Shown in pieces: positions 1 to 7,643 of a stretch of 46,600 nt of DNA. Every line of letters starts with the position of its first letter. The first letter of the stretch is position 1. A program made the position numbers and the translations under genes. The stretch lies in assembly GCA_029262855.1 (NCBI GenBank), contig JAJCYP010000025.1, forward strand, positions 1 to 46,600, written 5' to 3'. The stretch comes from Bacteroidota bacterium. Its GTDB lineage: Bacteria > Bacteroidota > Rhodothermia > Rhodothermales > UBA10348. The notes under the pieces were generated by a model. The model saw only the letters and a list, made by a program, of their open reading frames with translations. It ran no database searches and had not been told where the DNA came from.

Positions 1-197
1 GGGCGAAACCGGTCGTAGAACCGCCCGAGACCGCGAACTCGGAATCCAGCCCCCCCGGCAAATCCGCCTCAGCCCGTGGACAAACCGAACCATCCACCGG
101 CAGATCGGCCCCATTTCAGGGCACCATTCAGTCGTCAAAGGCCGGCAAATCGAACAGGACCGGGGCAAATCCGTCCCGAAGGCGGGGCGATTCCTGA
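1..197 (+). CDS. Possible C-terminal tail of a gene entering from the left edge (partial)
   Basis: The frame read from base 3 is open to a TGA at 195-197. It would encode about 64 residues rich in Pro, Ala, Ser, Gly and Thr with scattered charged residues, like a disordered C-terminal tail. No domain is visible and the start lies outside the window. Another frame is also open here but is extremely arginine-rich and less protein-like. The call rests on composition only, and the stretch could be non-coding. Bases 198-288 hold nothing I recognise. Confidence 0.25.
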   Translation, partial: AKPVVEPPETANSESSPPGKSASARGQTEPSTGRSAPFQGTIQSSKAGKSNRTGANPSRRRGDS

Positions 198-288
198 TGG
201 GAAGCAGGAGGAGGCCGCCACGATGTCGGCAAGCCGGTGTCAATAAGGTGAAATGACCATTCTTTGGGCGGTAGGCTTCCGGTGCGTC

Positions 289-2247
289 CTATCCAGGTGA
301 CTCCTCCGCTTCAATCGGCCGCGACTCCATCCCCACCGTACCGAACGTCGGCACCAGACTCGACAGGCGGCTGAAAATATCTGTGACCCTACCTTCCTGA
401 GCGGCCGAGATCAGCGCGTCCACGTGCTCATCGAACATGTAGGCCAGTTCCGCGGCACCCGCTCCATCTCCTCCGGCGGACTCGATGGCCTGTTGGGCCG
501 AGCTGCAGACGAAGATGCCGCGGTGTTCGGTCCGAACATACTCCTCGCCCTCCATGAACAGTTCCTCGAACATCTTCTCGCCCGGACGAAGGCCCGTGTA
601 AACGATATCAATATCGTCACCCTCGCGAAGGCCACTGAGCCGGATGACATCCTTGGCGAGGTCGGAGATCTTGACGGGCTCGCCCATGTCCAGGACGAAG
701 ACCTCACCGCCCTTGCCTAGCGTTGATGCCTCCAGCACCAATGCGACAGCTTCGGGGATGGTCATGAAGTAGCGCATCATGTCCGGATGCGTCACCGTGA
801 TGGGGCCTCCGGTAGTAAGCTGCGAGCGGAACGTCTGCAGGACGCTGCCTCGCGAGCCAAGCACGTTCCCAAAGCGCACTGCCATGAATTGGCGACCCGT
901 CCGCTCGGCTGTCTTGTAGACCAACATTTCGGCGATGCGCTTCGTGGAGCCCATCACGTTCCCAGGATTGACGGCCTTGTCAGTGGAGATCATCACGAAT
1001 GCCTGAACGTCAAACTCCACAGACGCCTCGAGGAGGTTGCGAGTGCCCAGTACATTGTTGGTGATGGCCTCCTCAGGATTTGCCTCCATGAGCGGCACGT
1101 GCTTGTGCGCGGCAGCGTGAAAGACAACCTCAGGCCGATACTCGTCGAAAATGCGGCCTATGCGGGCGCGGTCGCGAATGTCTGCTACAACTGGGCGGCA
1201 CACCGGAAAGTCCTGTTCCCCAGACAGTACCTCCTGCTCGATCCCAAAAATGGAATTCTCGCCGTGGCCGACCAGAACGACCTCAGAGGGCTCGAAACGG
1301 AGGATCTGGCGAATGAGTTCGCTGCCGATCGAACCGCCCGCGCCTGTGACGAGGGCCCGTCGACCCTTCAGGAGGGTCAGGACGCGGGCAGAGTCACCCT
1401 TCACCGGGGCTCGTCTGAGCAGGTCTTCCACCTGAACCGGCCGCAGCTGACTGACGTGCGCAGAGCCGTCCAGGAGTTCGAAGATGCCAGGCACCACAAT
1501 GACTTTCAGGCCAGCATCCGTGGAAATGTTTGTGATGTGCCGGATGGTCTTGCCTGGGGCAGTCGGCATGGCAATCACCACCGATTCGGCCGAATGCGCC
1601 CGCGCGACCTCCTTGATGTCCGCGGTCAGGCCTTCGACCTCAATGCCCCGGATTCTCAAACCTCGCTTGCCCTCGTTGTCGTCGACAAAGGCGACCGGGG
1701 CGAGGCCCAGGTCCGGGTTTGACTGCATTTCGCGGACTATCATCACTCCAGCTTCACCTGCACCAGCGACGATGACCCGCTTCGAGCGGCTGGTCTTGTG
1801 CAGTCGCTCGTGAATGCGCTGAGCGAGTCGTGCTCCGAATCGGGGGGCGGAAACGAGCGGAAGCGCGATGAGGGCTTCCAGCAGCGGGATAGACCGGGGG
1901 AATCCCGACTCGACCAAGCCGAGCGGCCGGAGGACCCCTTCAAACAGGCCAACAGTGAGAAGGAAGGCTACGGTGGCTCCCAGGCCAATCCGCGCCAGCT
2001 CGTCGACGCTCGCGTAGCGCCAGATACGGTGGTACAACTTGAAGCGGAAGAAGACCGCCAAGCGGATCGTCAAGATGGACAACGACGCCACAGCAATTGA
2101 TGGCGCGAAATCAACAACCGCTCCAAGAGAGTCTGTCCTGACCCATACGGCCAAGGCGGTAGCAATCAGCGAGACTGCTATGTCAGCCAGCAGGACGTGC
2201 CGGTTTCGCACGCCAAGGAACCAGTTGGCTAGTCGTTCCAGATACAT
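289..2247 (-). CDS. pglF: Membrane-bound UDP-GlcNAc 4,6-dehydratase, PglF/WbpM/CapD family (copy 1)
   Basis: 652 residues, the usual size of the large membrane form of this family. The N-terminus has about four hydrophobic segments (roughly residues 18-36, 50-67, 88-106 and 120-134). A first Rossmann-like domain follows with the motif VAGAGEAG near 160, then the catalytic SDR domain with TGAGGSIG at 301-308. The active site reads STDK (421-424) and NVMGSTKR (430-437). The usual SDR tyrosine is replaced by Met in an MxxxK arrangement, a hallmark of WbpM/PglF/FlaA1 dehydratases. The family converts UDP-GlcNAc to the 4-keto-6-deoxy sugar at the cytoplasmic face of the inner membrane. With pglC, pglD and pglE at 34.8-37.2 kb it most likely starts bacillosamine-type synthesis. 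Start chosen at ATG (MYLERL), matching copy 2. The distinction between 4,6-dehydratase and 5-inverting activity cannot be read here. Confidence 0.9.
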   Translation of the reverse strand: MYLERLANWFLGVRNRHVLLADIAVSLIATALAVWVRTDSLGAVVDFAPSIAVASLSILTIRLAVFFRFKLYHRIWRYASVDELARIGLGATVAFLLTVGLFEGVLRPLGLVESGFPRSIPLLEALIALPLVSAPRFGARLAQRIHERLHKTSRSKRVIVAGAGEAGVMIVREMQSNPDLGLAPVAFVDDNEGKRGLRIRGIEVEGLTADIKEVARAHSAESVVIAMPTAPGKTIRHITNISTDAGLKVIVVPGIFELLDGSAHVSQLRPVQVEDLLRRAPVKGDSARVLTLLKGRRALVTGAGGSIGSELIRQILRFEPSEVVLVGHGENSIFGIEQEVLSGEQDFPVCRPVVADIRDRARIGRIFDEYRPEVVFHAAAHKHVPLMEANPEEAITNNVLGTRNLLEASVEFDVQAFVMISTDKAVNPGNVMGSTKRIAEMLVYKTAERTGRQFMAVRFGNVLGSRGSVLQTFRSQLTTGGPITVTHPDMMRYFMTIPEAVALVLEASTLGKGGEVFVLDMGEPVKISDLAKDVIRLSGLREGDDIDIVYTGLRPGEKMFEELFMEGEEYVRTEHRGIFVCSSAQQAIESAGGDGAGAAELAYMFDEHVDALISAAQEGRVTDIFSRLSSLVPTFGTVGMESRPIEAEESPG

Positions 2248-2578
2248 CTATTCCCCTACGATCACTCTAAGTAGAAATACACCTGAACATTCAAAAGGCC
2301 TCAAAAGAATGGCAAGAAGTTACGACGCGACGATTGTCCGCGCAGAATGTCTCCTGCCACTTGATAACGCGCTGTTTCTGGTCGATCGGGGACACAGGGC
2401 TGGGGACTGCCTCCAGAGCGACACGCCTGCCCCGGGCGGCGCTCGAGAGAGCCGCAACAACTTTAGCCAGGCAACATCCAGAAAAACGTCGCATCCCGTT
2501 CACCAATCCTGCCCTTTGCCCCGTATCCCATATGTGACAGCTACTTCCCGCGGCGCAACAGAGTATCACCCACGACCC
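2248..2578. other. Divergent intergenic region between pglF copy 1 and the small membrane protein
   Basis: This 331-base gap separates two divergently transcribed genes and should hold both promoters. No convincing gene is present: the frames open here are Arg/Cys/Ser-rich with no recognisable motif. The only feature I can support is the element CTTTGCCCCGTA at 2514-2525, which recurs at the same distance before the paralogous small gene. A short shared string (AGTTACGAC) also occurs upstream of both pglF copies. Confidence 0.4.
2514..2540 (+). promoter_or_regulatory. Conserved upstream element of small membrane protein A
   Basis: CTTTGCCCCGTA followed eight bases later by GTGACAG, starting 65 bases before the ATG at 2579. 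The same 12-mer, followed by GTGTCAG, lies exactly 65 bases before the paralogue's ATG at 6411. Surrounding bases have diverged much more. The conserved sequence and spacing suggest a promoter, a regulator site or a leader element. Its function is unknown. Confidence 0.4.
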
Positions 2579-2971
2579 ATGCGAGGACAGATACCACCGC
2601 CCCGGCGCGATCATCACTCGGCTCCCCTCGCAGATGCAGGATTCCTCGGGATAGACAGCCCGGTCCTGTGGCCGGTAGCCCCCTCGGGCGATGGGCAGGG
2701 CAAACGGACTGACCTCTACGGCGACTCAGCCGGCTCTCTCCCCATCATGACCCCCAGCCTCTCGGGCTTCCAGATGCCCACCCATTCGGGCGATGGGCAC
2801 GGCCAGTCTCTGCCGTTCATGCAGCCCTCCCTGGCTCAGCCCCGCGTGGTCTCAACGCCCAAGGGCGAAGTGATGAAGCTCGTGATGCTCGTGGTGTTCT
2901 TCCTCCTCTGGATCTCCACTGCCAGCACGCTGCTGTTCTTGTACATGGATCGGTACCTGTTTCCAGGGTGA
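2579..2971 (+). CDS. Unrecognised small protein with C-terminal membrane segment (copy A)
   Basis: 130 residues; I do not recognise the family. It begins MRGQIPPPRR, then has GIDSPVLWPVAPSGDGQGKR and a second SGDGHG motif about 35 residues later. It ends in a strongly hydrophobic segment (about residues 100-121) and a short tail MDRYLFPG. A homologue of nearly the same length lies at 6411-6812. Over the last 32 codons the two genes differ at 14 synonymous but only 2 amino-acid-changing codons, which shows that the frame is translated and under purifying selection. The start at 2579 is set by the shared MRGQ-PPPRR N-terminus, although the frame is open further upstream. It is divergent from pglF copy 1 and next to SLBB gene remnants, so a role in polysaccharide assembly at the inner membrane is plausible but unproven. 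The bulk of the protein would face one side of the membrane like a tail-anchored protein. Confidence 0.75.
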   Translation: MRGQIPPPRRDHHSAPLADAGFLGIDSPVLWPVAPSGDGQGKRTDLYGDSAGSLPIMTPSLSGFQMPTHSGDGHGQSLPFMQPSLAQPRVVSTPKGEVMKLVMLVVFFLLWISTASTLLFLYMDRYLFPG

Positions 2972-2995
2972 ACCCATTCCGGGCCAGCTGTTTGG

Positions 2996-3217
2996 CTAGC
3001 GGCCCGTGAGGCGCTCTACGGCGAGCGCAACCGAGGCGAACGCGACGACGACGCTGAACATGTCGCGCCAGCTCAGACCTTGCTTTATTACTGCTTGGAC
3101 CTCCAGGACGTCTCCCGCCATGACTTGTATGTCGCGGCCCGAGACGTTCTCCGAAGGATGGGCCGCTTGCTACGGAGAGGGGTTCGGAGAGTTTGGTGCC
3201 CACCGGGACCTCGTAGC
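2996..3217 (-). pseudogene. Relic of the small SLBB protein (C-terminal part, frameshifted)
   Basis: Directly after the stop codon of the intact SLBB gene (3218), the minus strand encodes YEVPVGTKLSE and SGPSFGER, homologous to the intact protein. The frame then breaks and resumes as SGRDIQVMAGDVLEVQAV, KQGLSWRDMFSVV and ASVALAVERLTGR before a stop at 2996-2998. It lacks the signal peptide, the N-terminus and about 25 internal residues. It looks like a tandem duplicate that suffered an internal deletion. Confidence 0.75.
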
Positions 3218-3712
3218 TTACTTCCCGGTGATGCGCTCGACGGCCAAGGCCACTGAGGCGAAGGCGGTAATTACCGAAAACAAGTCCCGCCACGATAGAC
3301 CCTGCTTAACCACGGCCTCGACTCCGAGGACATCTCCGTTCATCACCTGTATGTCTCGGCCCGTGGCGTTAACGCCGTTCTTGGCCTTCTGCTCGTAGAT
3401 GACGCTGCGGCCCACGCCTGAGTCTCGGAAGAGCTTGATCGTCACCGTTCGTTTTGATCGCCGGGTTCGTTCACCCACGGTCGGGCCTCCGGCGATGGAG
3501 AGTAGTTCCGAGAGTTGCGTGCCGATGGGGACTTCGTAGAGCCCGGGGTAACGGACTGCGCCCCAGACGCTGACGTGCATCGTGACGTCGCCTTCTTCGG
3601 CGTAGTTGAAGTAGGCCGCCGTGTTGCGGCGGGAGCGTTCGAAATCGCTGAGTTGGGCGAGGGCGGGGGTGGCGACGAAGAAGAGGAGGGCAGCGATGAG
3701 GGCTGTGCGCAT
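3218..3712 (-). CDS. Small secreted single-SLBB-domain protein
   Basis: 164 residues from the ATG at 3712. That start is preferred over an upstream in-frame one because it begins a clear signal peptide (MRTALIAALLFFVATPALAQ). The mature part has the SLBB signature VWGAVRYPGLYEVPIGT then IAGGPTVGER, followed by GRDIQVMNGD and a hydrophobic C-terminal helix (FSVITAFASVALAVE). SLBB domains occur in Wza-type outer-membrane export proteins. This one lacks the preceding poly-export domain and is much shorter than the 920-aa protein at 39.3 kb, but it ends in a similar hydrophobic helix. It is likely periplasmic or membrane-anchored and accessory to polysaccharide export (inference). It lies 115 bases downstream of pglF copy 2 on the same strand, probably co-transcribed. 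Two decayed copies are nearby. Confidence 0.8.
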   Translation of the reverse strand: MRTALIAALLFFVATPALAQLSDFERSRRNTAAYFNYAEEGDVTMHVSVWGAVRYPGLYEVPIGTQLSELLSIAGGPTVGERTRRSKRTVTIKLFRDSGVGRSVIYEQKAKNGVNATGRDIQVMNGDVLGVEAVVKQGLSWRDLFSVITAFASVALAVERITGK

Positions 3713-3827
3713 GGGTCCGAGAGCGGGGTATATGGTCGTCTCGGAGGTATCGGCTGGGATTGGTGGGAATGAAGTTGCAGATCCGCGTGACGGCGGTGTC
3801 CACTCAACGGGCACTCGGCCGTTTAGA

Positions 3828-5810
3828 TCACGAGGCCCAGGCTAATCGGCGTCGTCTCCGCTGGCCAGAATCCAGAATCGGCGCTGAGTCCATCCCGACC
3901 GTTCTAAACGTCGGCACCAAGCTCGAAAGTCGCCCGAACAGTTCCGACGTCTTGCCCTCCTGAGCTGCAGCAATGAGCGCGTCGACGTGTTCGTCGAACA
4001 TGAATGCCATGTCCGCCGCGCCAGCCCCGTCCCCGCCTGCTGACACAACGGCGTCATGCGCCGTGTTGCAGACAAAGATGCTCCGGTGCTCGGTGCGGAC
4101 GTACTCCTCTCCGTCCATGAAGAGCTCCTCGAACATCTTTTCACCCGGCCGAAGGCCGCTGTAGACGATGTCGATATCGTCGCCCTCCTTGAGGCCGCTC
4201 AGTCGGATAACGTCTTTGGCGAGGTCGGAAATCTTAACCGGCTCACCCATGTCGAGGACAAATACTTCGCCCCCTTTGCCGAGTGTTGATGCCTCCAGCA
4301 CCAAAGCGACAGCTTCGGGGATGGTCATGAAATAGCGCATCATGTCCGGATGCGTCACCGTGATGGGGCCTCCGGTAGTAAGCTGCGAGCGGAAGGTCTG
4401 CAACACACTTCCCCTCGATCCCAGCACATTGCCAAACCGGACAGCCATGAACGGACGACCCGTCTCCTCCGCCGTCTTATACACAAGCATCTCCGCGATG
4501 CGCTTTGTAGACCCCATCACATTTCCGGGGTTCACCGCCTTGTCAGTCGAGATCATCACGAAGGCCGCGACGTCGAACTCAACCGAGGCCGAAAGCAGAT
4601 TCCTCGTCCCAAGAACATTGTTCGTGATGGCCTCCTCAGGGTTCGCCTCCATGAGCGGCACGTGCTTGTGCGCCGCCGCGTGGAAAACCACTTCCGGCCG
4701 ATGCTCCCGGAACACGCGGCCTAGCCGTGCTCGGTCCCGAACGTCCGCTATGACAGATCGGCAAATAGGGGCGTCTGGCCCGGCTCCCGAAATTTCCTGC
4801 TCAATACCGAAGATTGAGTTCTCGCCGTGGCCTAGCAAGATGACTTCGGCCGGCATAGACCGATAAATCTGCCTAACGAGTTCGCTTCCAATCGAGCCAC
4901 CCGCTCCGGTGACCAGCACTCGTCGCCCTTTTAGCAGTGCCTCTACGCGTCCCGGATCGCTTTTGACGGGGGCACGCCGCAGAAGATCTTCGACCTGTAC
5001 GGGTCTCAATTGGCTGACGTGCGCCGAGCCGTCTAGAAGTTCGAAAATGCCCGGGACCACGATCACCTTGAGGCCAGCACTCGTGGCGACATCCGTGATT
5101 TGCCGAATCGTCTTCCCCGTGGCTGTCGGCATGGCGATGACGACCGATTCAGCCGAGTGGCTTCTGGCCACCTCCTTCAGATCTGCCGTCAGACCCTCGA
5201 CTTCGATACCGCGAATTCTCAACCCTCGCTTGTTGACCGAGTCGTCGACGAAGGCGACGGGAGCAAGGCCAAGACCAGGATTGGACTGCATTTCCCGCAC
5301 GATCATGACGCCAGCTTCTCCCGCACCGGCCACAATGACGCGCTTGGACCTGCTGGTCCTGTGTAGGCGTTCGAAGATTCGCTGAGCCAGACGGGCACCG
5401 AAACGCGGGGCTGACACGAGAGGAAGGGCAATCAGGGCCTCCAACAACGGGGTTGACCTCGGGAAGCCGGACTCGATCAGTCCCAGTGGCCGAAGGACCA
5501 ATTCAAACGCTGCCACGGTAAGCAGAAACGCAATCGTCGCTCCGAGACCGATCCGAGCCAACTCGTCGACGCTGGCGTATCGCCAAATACGGTGGTATAG
5601 TTTGAAACGGGCGAAAACCGCGAGTCGGATCGCGAGAATCGCGACGGACGCAACGGCGATCGACGACGCGAAATCAGCAACTGACACAAATGAGTCAGTC
5701 CTCGCCCAAACCGCGAGTGCAGTTGCGATCAGGGATACTCCGATATCCGCCAACAGGACGTGCCGATTGCGGACACCCAGAAACCAGCTAGCCAGTCGTT
5801 CTAGATTCAT
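3828..5810 (-). CDS. pglF: Membrane-bound UDP-GlcNAc 4,6-dehydratase, PglF/WbpM/CapD family (copy 2)
   Basis: 660 residues from ATG at 5810 (MNLERLASWFLG), aligned with copy 1. A TTG three codons upstream is the less likely start. It has the same architecture: four N-terminal hydrophobic segments, VAGAGEAG, TGAGGSIG, STDK and the MxxxK active site in NVMGSTKR, so catalysis should be intact. Protein identity with copy 1 is high throughout. At the DNA level most of the gene has many silent differences, except 4285-4394, which is almost identical to 722-831 (gene conversion, see findings). The C-terminus differs, ending in an Arg-rich tail. The two copies may be redundant or act on different UDP-sugars or strand locations; the sequence does not decide this. 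Confidence 0.88.
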   Translation of the reverse strand: MNLERLASWFLGVRNRHVLLADIGVSLIATALAVWARTDSFVSVADFASSIAVASVAILAIRLAVFARFKLYHRIWRYASVDELARIGLGATIAFLLTVAAFELVLRPLGLIESGFPRSTPLLEALIALPLVSAPRFGARLAQRIFERLHRTSRSKRVIVAGAGEAGVMIVREMQSNPGLGLAPVAFVDDSVNKRGLRIRGIEVEGLTADLKEVARSHSAESVVIAMPTATGKTIRQITDVATSAGLKVIVVPGIFELLDGSAHVSQLRPVQVEDLLRRAPVKSDPGRVEALLKGRRVLVTGAGGSIGSELVRQIYRSMPAEVILLGHGENSIFGIEQEISGAGPDAPICRSVIADVRDRARLGRVFREHRPEVVFHAAAHKHVPLMEANPEEAITNNVLGTRNLLSASVEFDVAAFVMISTDKAVNPGNVMGSTKRIAEMLVYKTAEETGRPFMAVRFGNVLGSRGSVLQTFRSQLTTGGPITVTHPDMMRYFMTIPEAVALVLEASTLGKGGEVFVLDMGEPVKISDLAKDVIRLSGLKEGDDIDIVYSGLRPGEKMFEELFMDGEEYVRTEHRSIFVCNTAHDAVVSAGGDGAGAADMAFMFDEHVDALIAAAQEGKTSELFGRLSSLVPTFRTVGMDSAPILDSGQRRRRRLAWAS

Positions 5811-5819
5811 TTTACCCAA

Positions 5820-5856
5820 AGGTCGCTCGAATACCTGAAATACACGGGAGCGACCT
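5820..5856. promoter_or_regulatory. Inverted repeat in the 5' region of pglF copy 2
   Basis: AGGTCGCTC at 5820-5828 is the exact reverse complement of GAGCGACCT at 5848-5856, with a 19-base loop. It starts 10 bases upstream of the pglF copy 2 start codon, so it would fall in the leader RNA or act as an operator. No equivalent is present before copy 1. Confidence 0.35.
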
Positions 5857-5964
5857 CATTGCCTATCAAAATTTCCAAAAGTTACGACAAAGGGAGTTGA
5901 ACGGCACATATTGAGCCGCTATGTCACAAAACGCGACGTTTTCTTATCCCGGGGGACAGGCCTG

Positions 5965-6247
5965 GCTGATTGATCGTGACGACACGCTTCGTGCGCCGTG
6001 CTCTCTCGCCGGTCGTGGGTCCACCCGCTATGGAGATGAGCTCAGACATTGGCGTGCCCACCGGGAGTTCGTACAGGCCCGGATATCAAACAGCGCCCCT
6101 AGACCGAGGCGTGTCTTGTCACGTCTCCTGGTCCGCGTAGCTAAAGTACGCAGCCGTATTCCGCCGAGAGCGCTCAAAGTCATCGTACTGAGCGAATGCC
6201 GGGGTGGTGGCGAAAAGTGCGAGGGCCAGAAAAAGGGATGCACACAT
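5965..6247 (-). pseudogene. Frameshifted, truncated copy of the small SLBB protein
   Basis: The reading starts at the ATG at 6247 with a signal peptide (MCASLFLALALFATTPAFAQ) and the same mature N-terminus as the intact gene (DDFERSRRNTAAYFSYA). It then hits TGA. Homology resumes in another frame as GLYELPVGTPMSELISIAGG and TTGERARRTKRVVTI before fading near 5965. The C-terminal half is missing. It lies between pglF copy 2 and the second small membrane-protein gene. Confidence 0.8.
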
Positions 6248-6345
6248 GGCTATGGCAGGAGGCTGGATTGGGTCCTTAGAGGAGGTATGGGCCGTCTTTT
6301 TTCACGGTGAAGGATTTCCCGGCTCAGACCTTCGCGAATTCTCTA

Positions 6346-6372
6346 CTTTGCCCCGTACTCAAGGGGTGTCAG
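6346..6372 (+). promoter_or_regulatory. Conserved upstream element of small membrane protein B
   Basis: CTTTGCCCCGTA followed by GTGTCAG, 65 bases before the ATG at 6411. It matches the element at 2514-2540 in sequence and spacing. The stretch 5857-6410 otherwise holds only the SLBB pseudogene and no other supportable gene. Confidence 0.4.
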
Positions 6373-6410
6373 CCGAAGTTTCCCGGCCCTAATCTCCCCG
6401 ATACAACGCG

Positions 6411-6812
6411 ATGCGAGGACAGTTACCGCCCCCCAGAAGAAATCAAAGCTCAGCGACCTTGGCTGAGAACTCTGGATTTTACGGGATAGACAGTCAGGTC
6501 TTATGGCCAGTAGCTCCTTCAGGAGACGGCCAGGGGAAACGCCTCGATGCGGCGGCCGAGAACGCCTCGTTGCCTGTGATGCAGCCGAATTTGGGTGGGG
6601 TGTCGATGCCACGGTTTAGTGGTGATGGCCACGGGAAGGGAATGCCTTTCGTTCAGCCAGCGATTGCGGTTACGGCGGAAGCTCGTACCGTGAGAACTCC
6701 CAAGGCGGAGTCAATGAAGCTTGCGATGTTAGTCGTGTTCTTTCTGTTGTGGATTAGCACGGCGAGCACGCTGCTGTTCTTGTATATGGATCGGTATTTG
6801 TTCGCGGGGTAG
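6411..6812 (+). CDS. Unrecognised small protein with C-terminal membrane segment (copy B)
   Basis: 133 residues, paralogue of the protein at 2579-2971. Shared features are the MRGQLPPPRR start, GIDSQVLWPVAPSGDGQGKR, a second SGDGHGKGMPF motif, and a C-terminal hydrophobic helix followed by YMDRYLFAG. The central linker differs in sequence and length, while both SGDG motifs and the membrane segment are kept. No signal peptide is present at the N-terminus. The membrane segment sits within the last 35 residues, so the N-terminal 100 residues would be soluble and tethered. It is associated with pglF copy 2 just as copy A is with copy 1. Function is unknown, and I know of no characterised family with this pattern. 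Confidence 0.75.
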   Translation: MRGQLPPPRRNQSSATLAENSGFYGIDSQVLWPVAPSGDGQGKRLDAAAENASLPVMQPNLGGVSMPRFSGDGHGKGMPFVQPAIAVTAEARTVRTPKAESMKLAMLVVFFLLWISTASTLLFLYMDRYLFAG

Positions 6813-6970
6813 GCTGCTATCCAGAGCTGGGGTCGGTGGATGGCTGGGCCCGAGCGACGCGCTCGCTCGCCAATCCTCGGGCCGCCGGCGATGAGGTCCA
6901 GAAAGGGGTGTGTGGAAAAGATTCCTCTTTTCCCGCCTGGAATCTTCACGACTTCTGTAGTCTTCCTCGT

Positions 6971-7217
6971 TGTCAGTTCCGGCCGAAAATGTCCGGATAG
7001 TTCCGATTGAAAATGTCCGGGTTTTGGCGGAGGTGGCAAGCCTCAGATTGCGGCCGGTTCGGGTTCTGATTCGTTGAGGGTGTCGGAACGTCTCCAGAGG
7101 TCCTGATCATGGCGCATCCGGTAGGAGTTGCCCCGGATGGAGACGATGTGGCAGTGATGGAGGATGCGGTCGATGAGGGCTCCGGCCAATGACCTCGTCT
7201 CCGAAGACCTCGCTCCA
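6971..7217 (-). mobile_element. Relic of an IS21-type element: end repeats plus istB 3' end
   Basis: On the minus strand, residues of an IstB C-terminus are readable: WSEVFGDEVI, then after a one-base frameshift near 7190 GALIDRILHHCHIVSIRGNSYRMR, with the frame ending at 7043. Beyond it, at 6971-7020, are repeated GAAAATGTCCGG-type units ending in TG at 6971, as at IS21 termini. The repeat sequence differs from that of the intact IS21 element next door, so this is a different IS. The upstream part of istB is lost at the junction with the IS3 relic near 7217. Confidence 0.7.
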
Positions 7218-7395
7218 TGCCTTGCCCTGAGGCTTATAGTAAAAGACCGATGGCTGCAGCGCCGACAGTTCGCAGGCGCGCCGCTTGGAGACCCCGAACC
7301 CCACGATAAAGAACTCGGCCCACTCCCGCTTCTGAGCCGGCCTCAGAGCTTTTCCGCGATGACCTCCTTGAGCATACGCTTGTCAAGCGTCAGGT
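7218..7395 (-). pseudogene. IS3-family relic, left part (end of orfA, start of orfB)
   Basis: On the minus strand the orfA frame reads DKRMLKEVIAEKL then stop, followed by an orfB start such as VGFGVSKRRACELSALQPS and VFYYKPQGKA, a typical IS3/IS407-group orfB N-terminus. It is cut off at about 7217 by IS21-type sequence. Its other half lies beyond the IS21 element at 10061-10360. Joining the two sides across the target duplication restores the orfA coiled-coil end (LVADLTLDKRML). Confidence 0.75.
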
Positions 7396-7414
7396 TGCGT
7401 ATTCCGGTGGAACG

Positions 7415-7516
7415 CGGCCACCGATTCTGGCTGAAGCCGGCCACTGATTCTGGTCGAAGCCGGCCACCGATTCTGGTTGAAGCCGGCCACTGATTCTGGT
7501 CTGAAGCCGGCCGCCT
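7415..7516 (+). repeat. IS21 left-end multiple terminal repeats
   Basis: Four tandem units spaced about 23 bp, consensus GCCGGCCACYGATTCTGGT plus a short variable link. They are IS21 transposase (IstA) binding repeats by family knowledge. An inverted, slightly diverged copy of this end lies at 39101-39194. Confidence 0.8.
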
Positions 7517-7643
7517 GGCGGCCTTCTTCCAGATTGGGTGGCCGGATTGCGCCAGAATGTCTGGTCGGCACCTGAAGCGACGGGCAAATGTCCAGGCGGA
7601 CGTCGTTCCTCCTCTTCCATGACACAAACAGGAAGAGGTGCTG

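Noticed and set aside
787-1722. 311-residue plus-strand open frame
   Set aside because: It is antisense to pglF copy 1, rich in Arg and His, and has no motif. The opposite strand encodes a clearly conserved enzyme.
2291-2617. 108-residue minus-strand open frame upstream of pglF copy 1
   Set aside because: Composition (Arg, Ser, Cys) is unlike neighbouring genes, there is no motif, and it overlaps the conserved start of the small membrane-protein gene.
2817-3398. Open frames on both strands over the SLBB relic
   Set aside because: They show mixed frames of a decayed SLBB copy; homology switches frame inside them.
5921-6310. 129-residue plus-strand open frame
   Set aside because: Antisense to the frameshifted SLBB pseudogene. 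Low-quality Arg-rich translation.
7415-7516. Short regularly spaced repeats resembling a small CRISPR array
   Set aside because: Units are contiguous 23-bp IS21 terminal repeats without unique spacers and lie exactly at the IS end.
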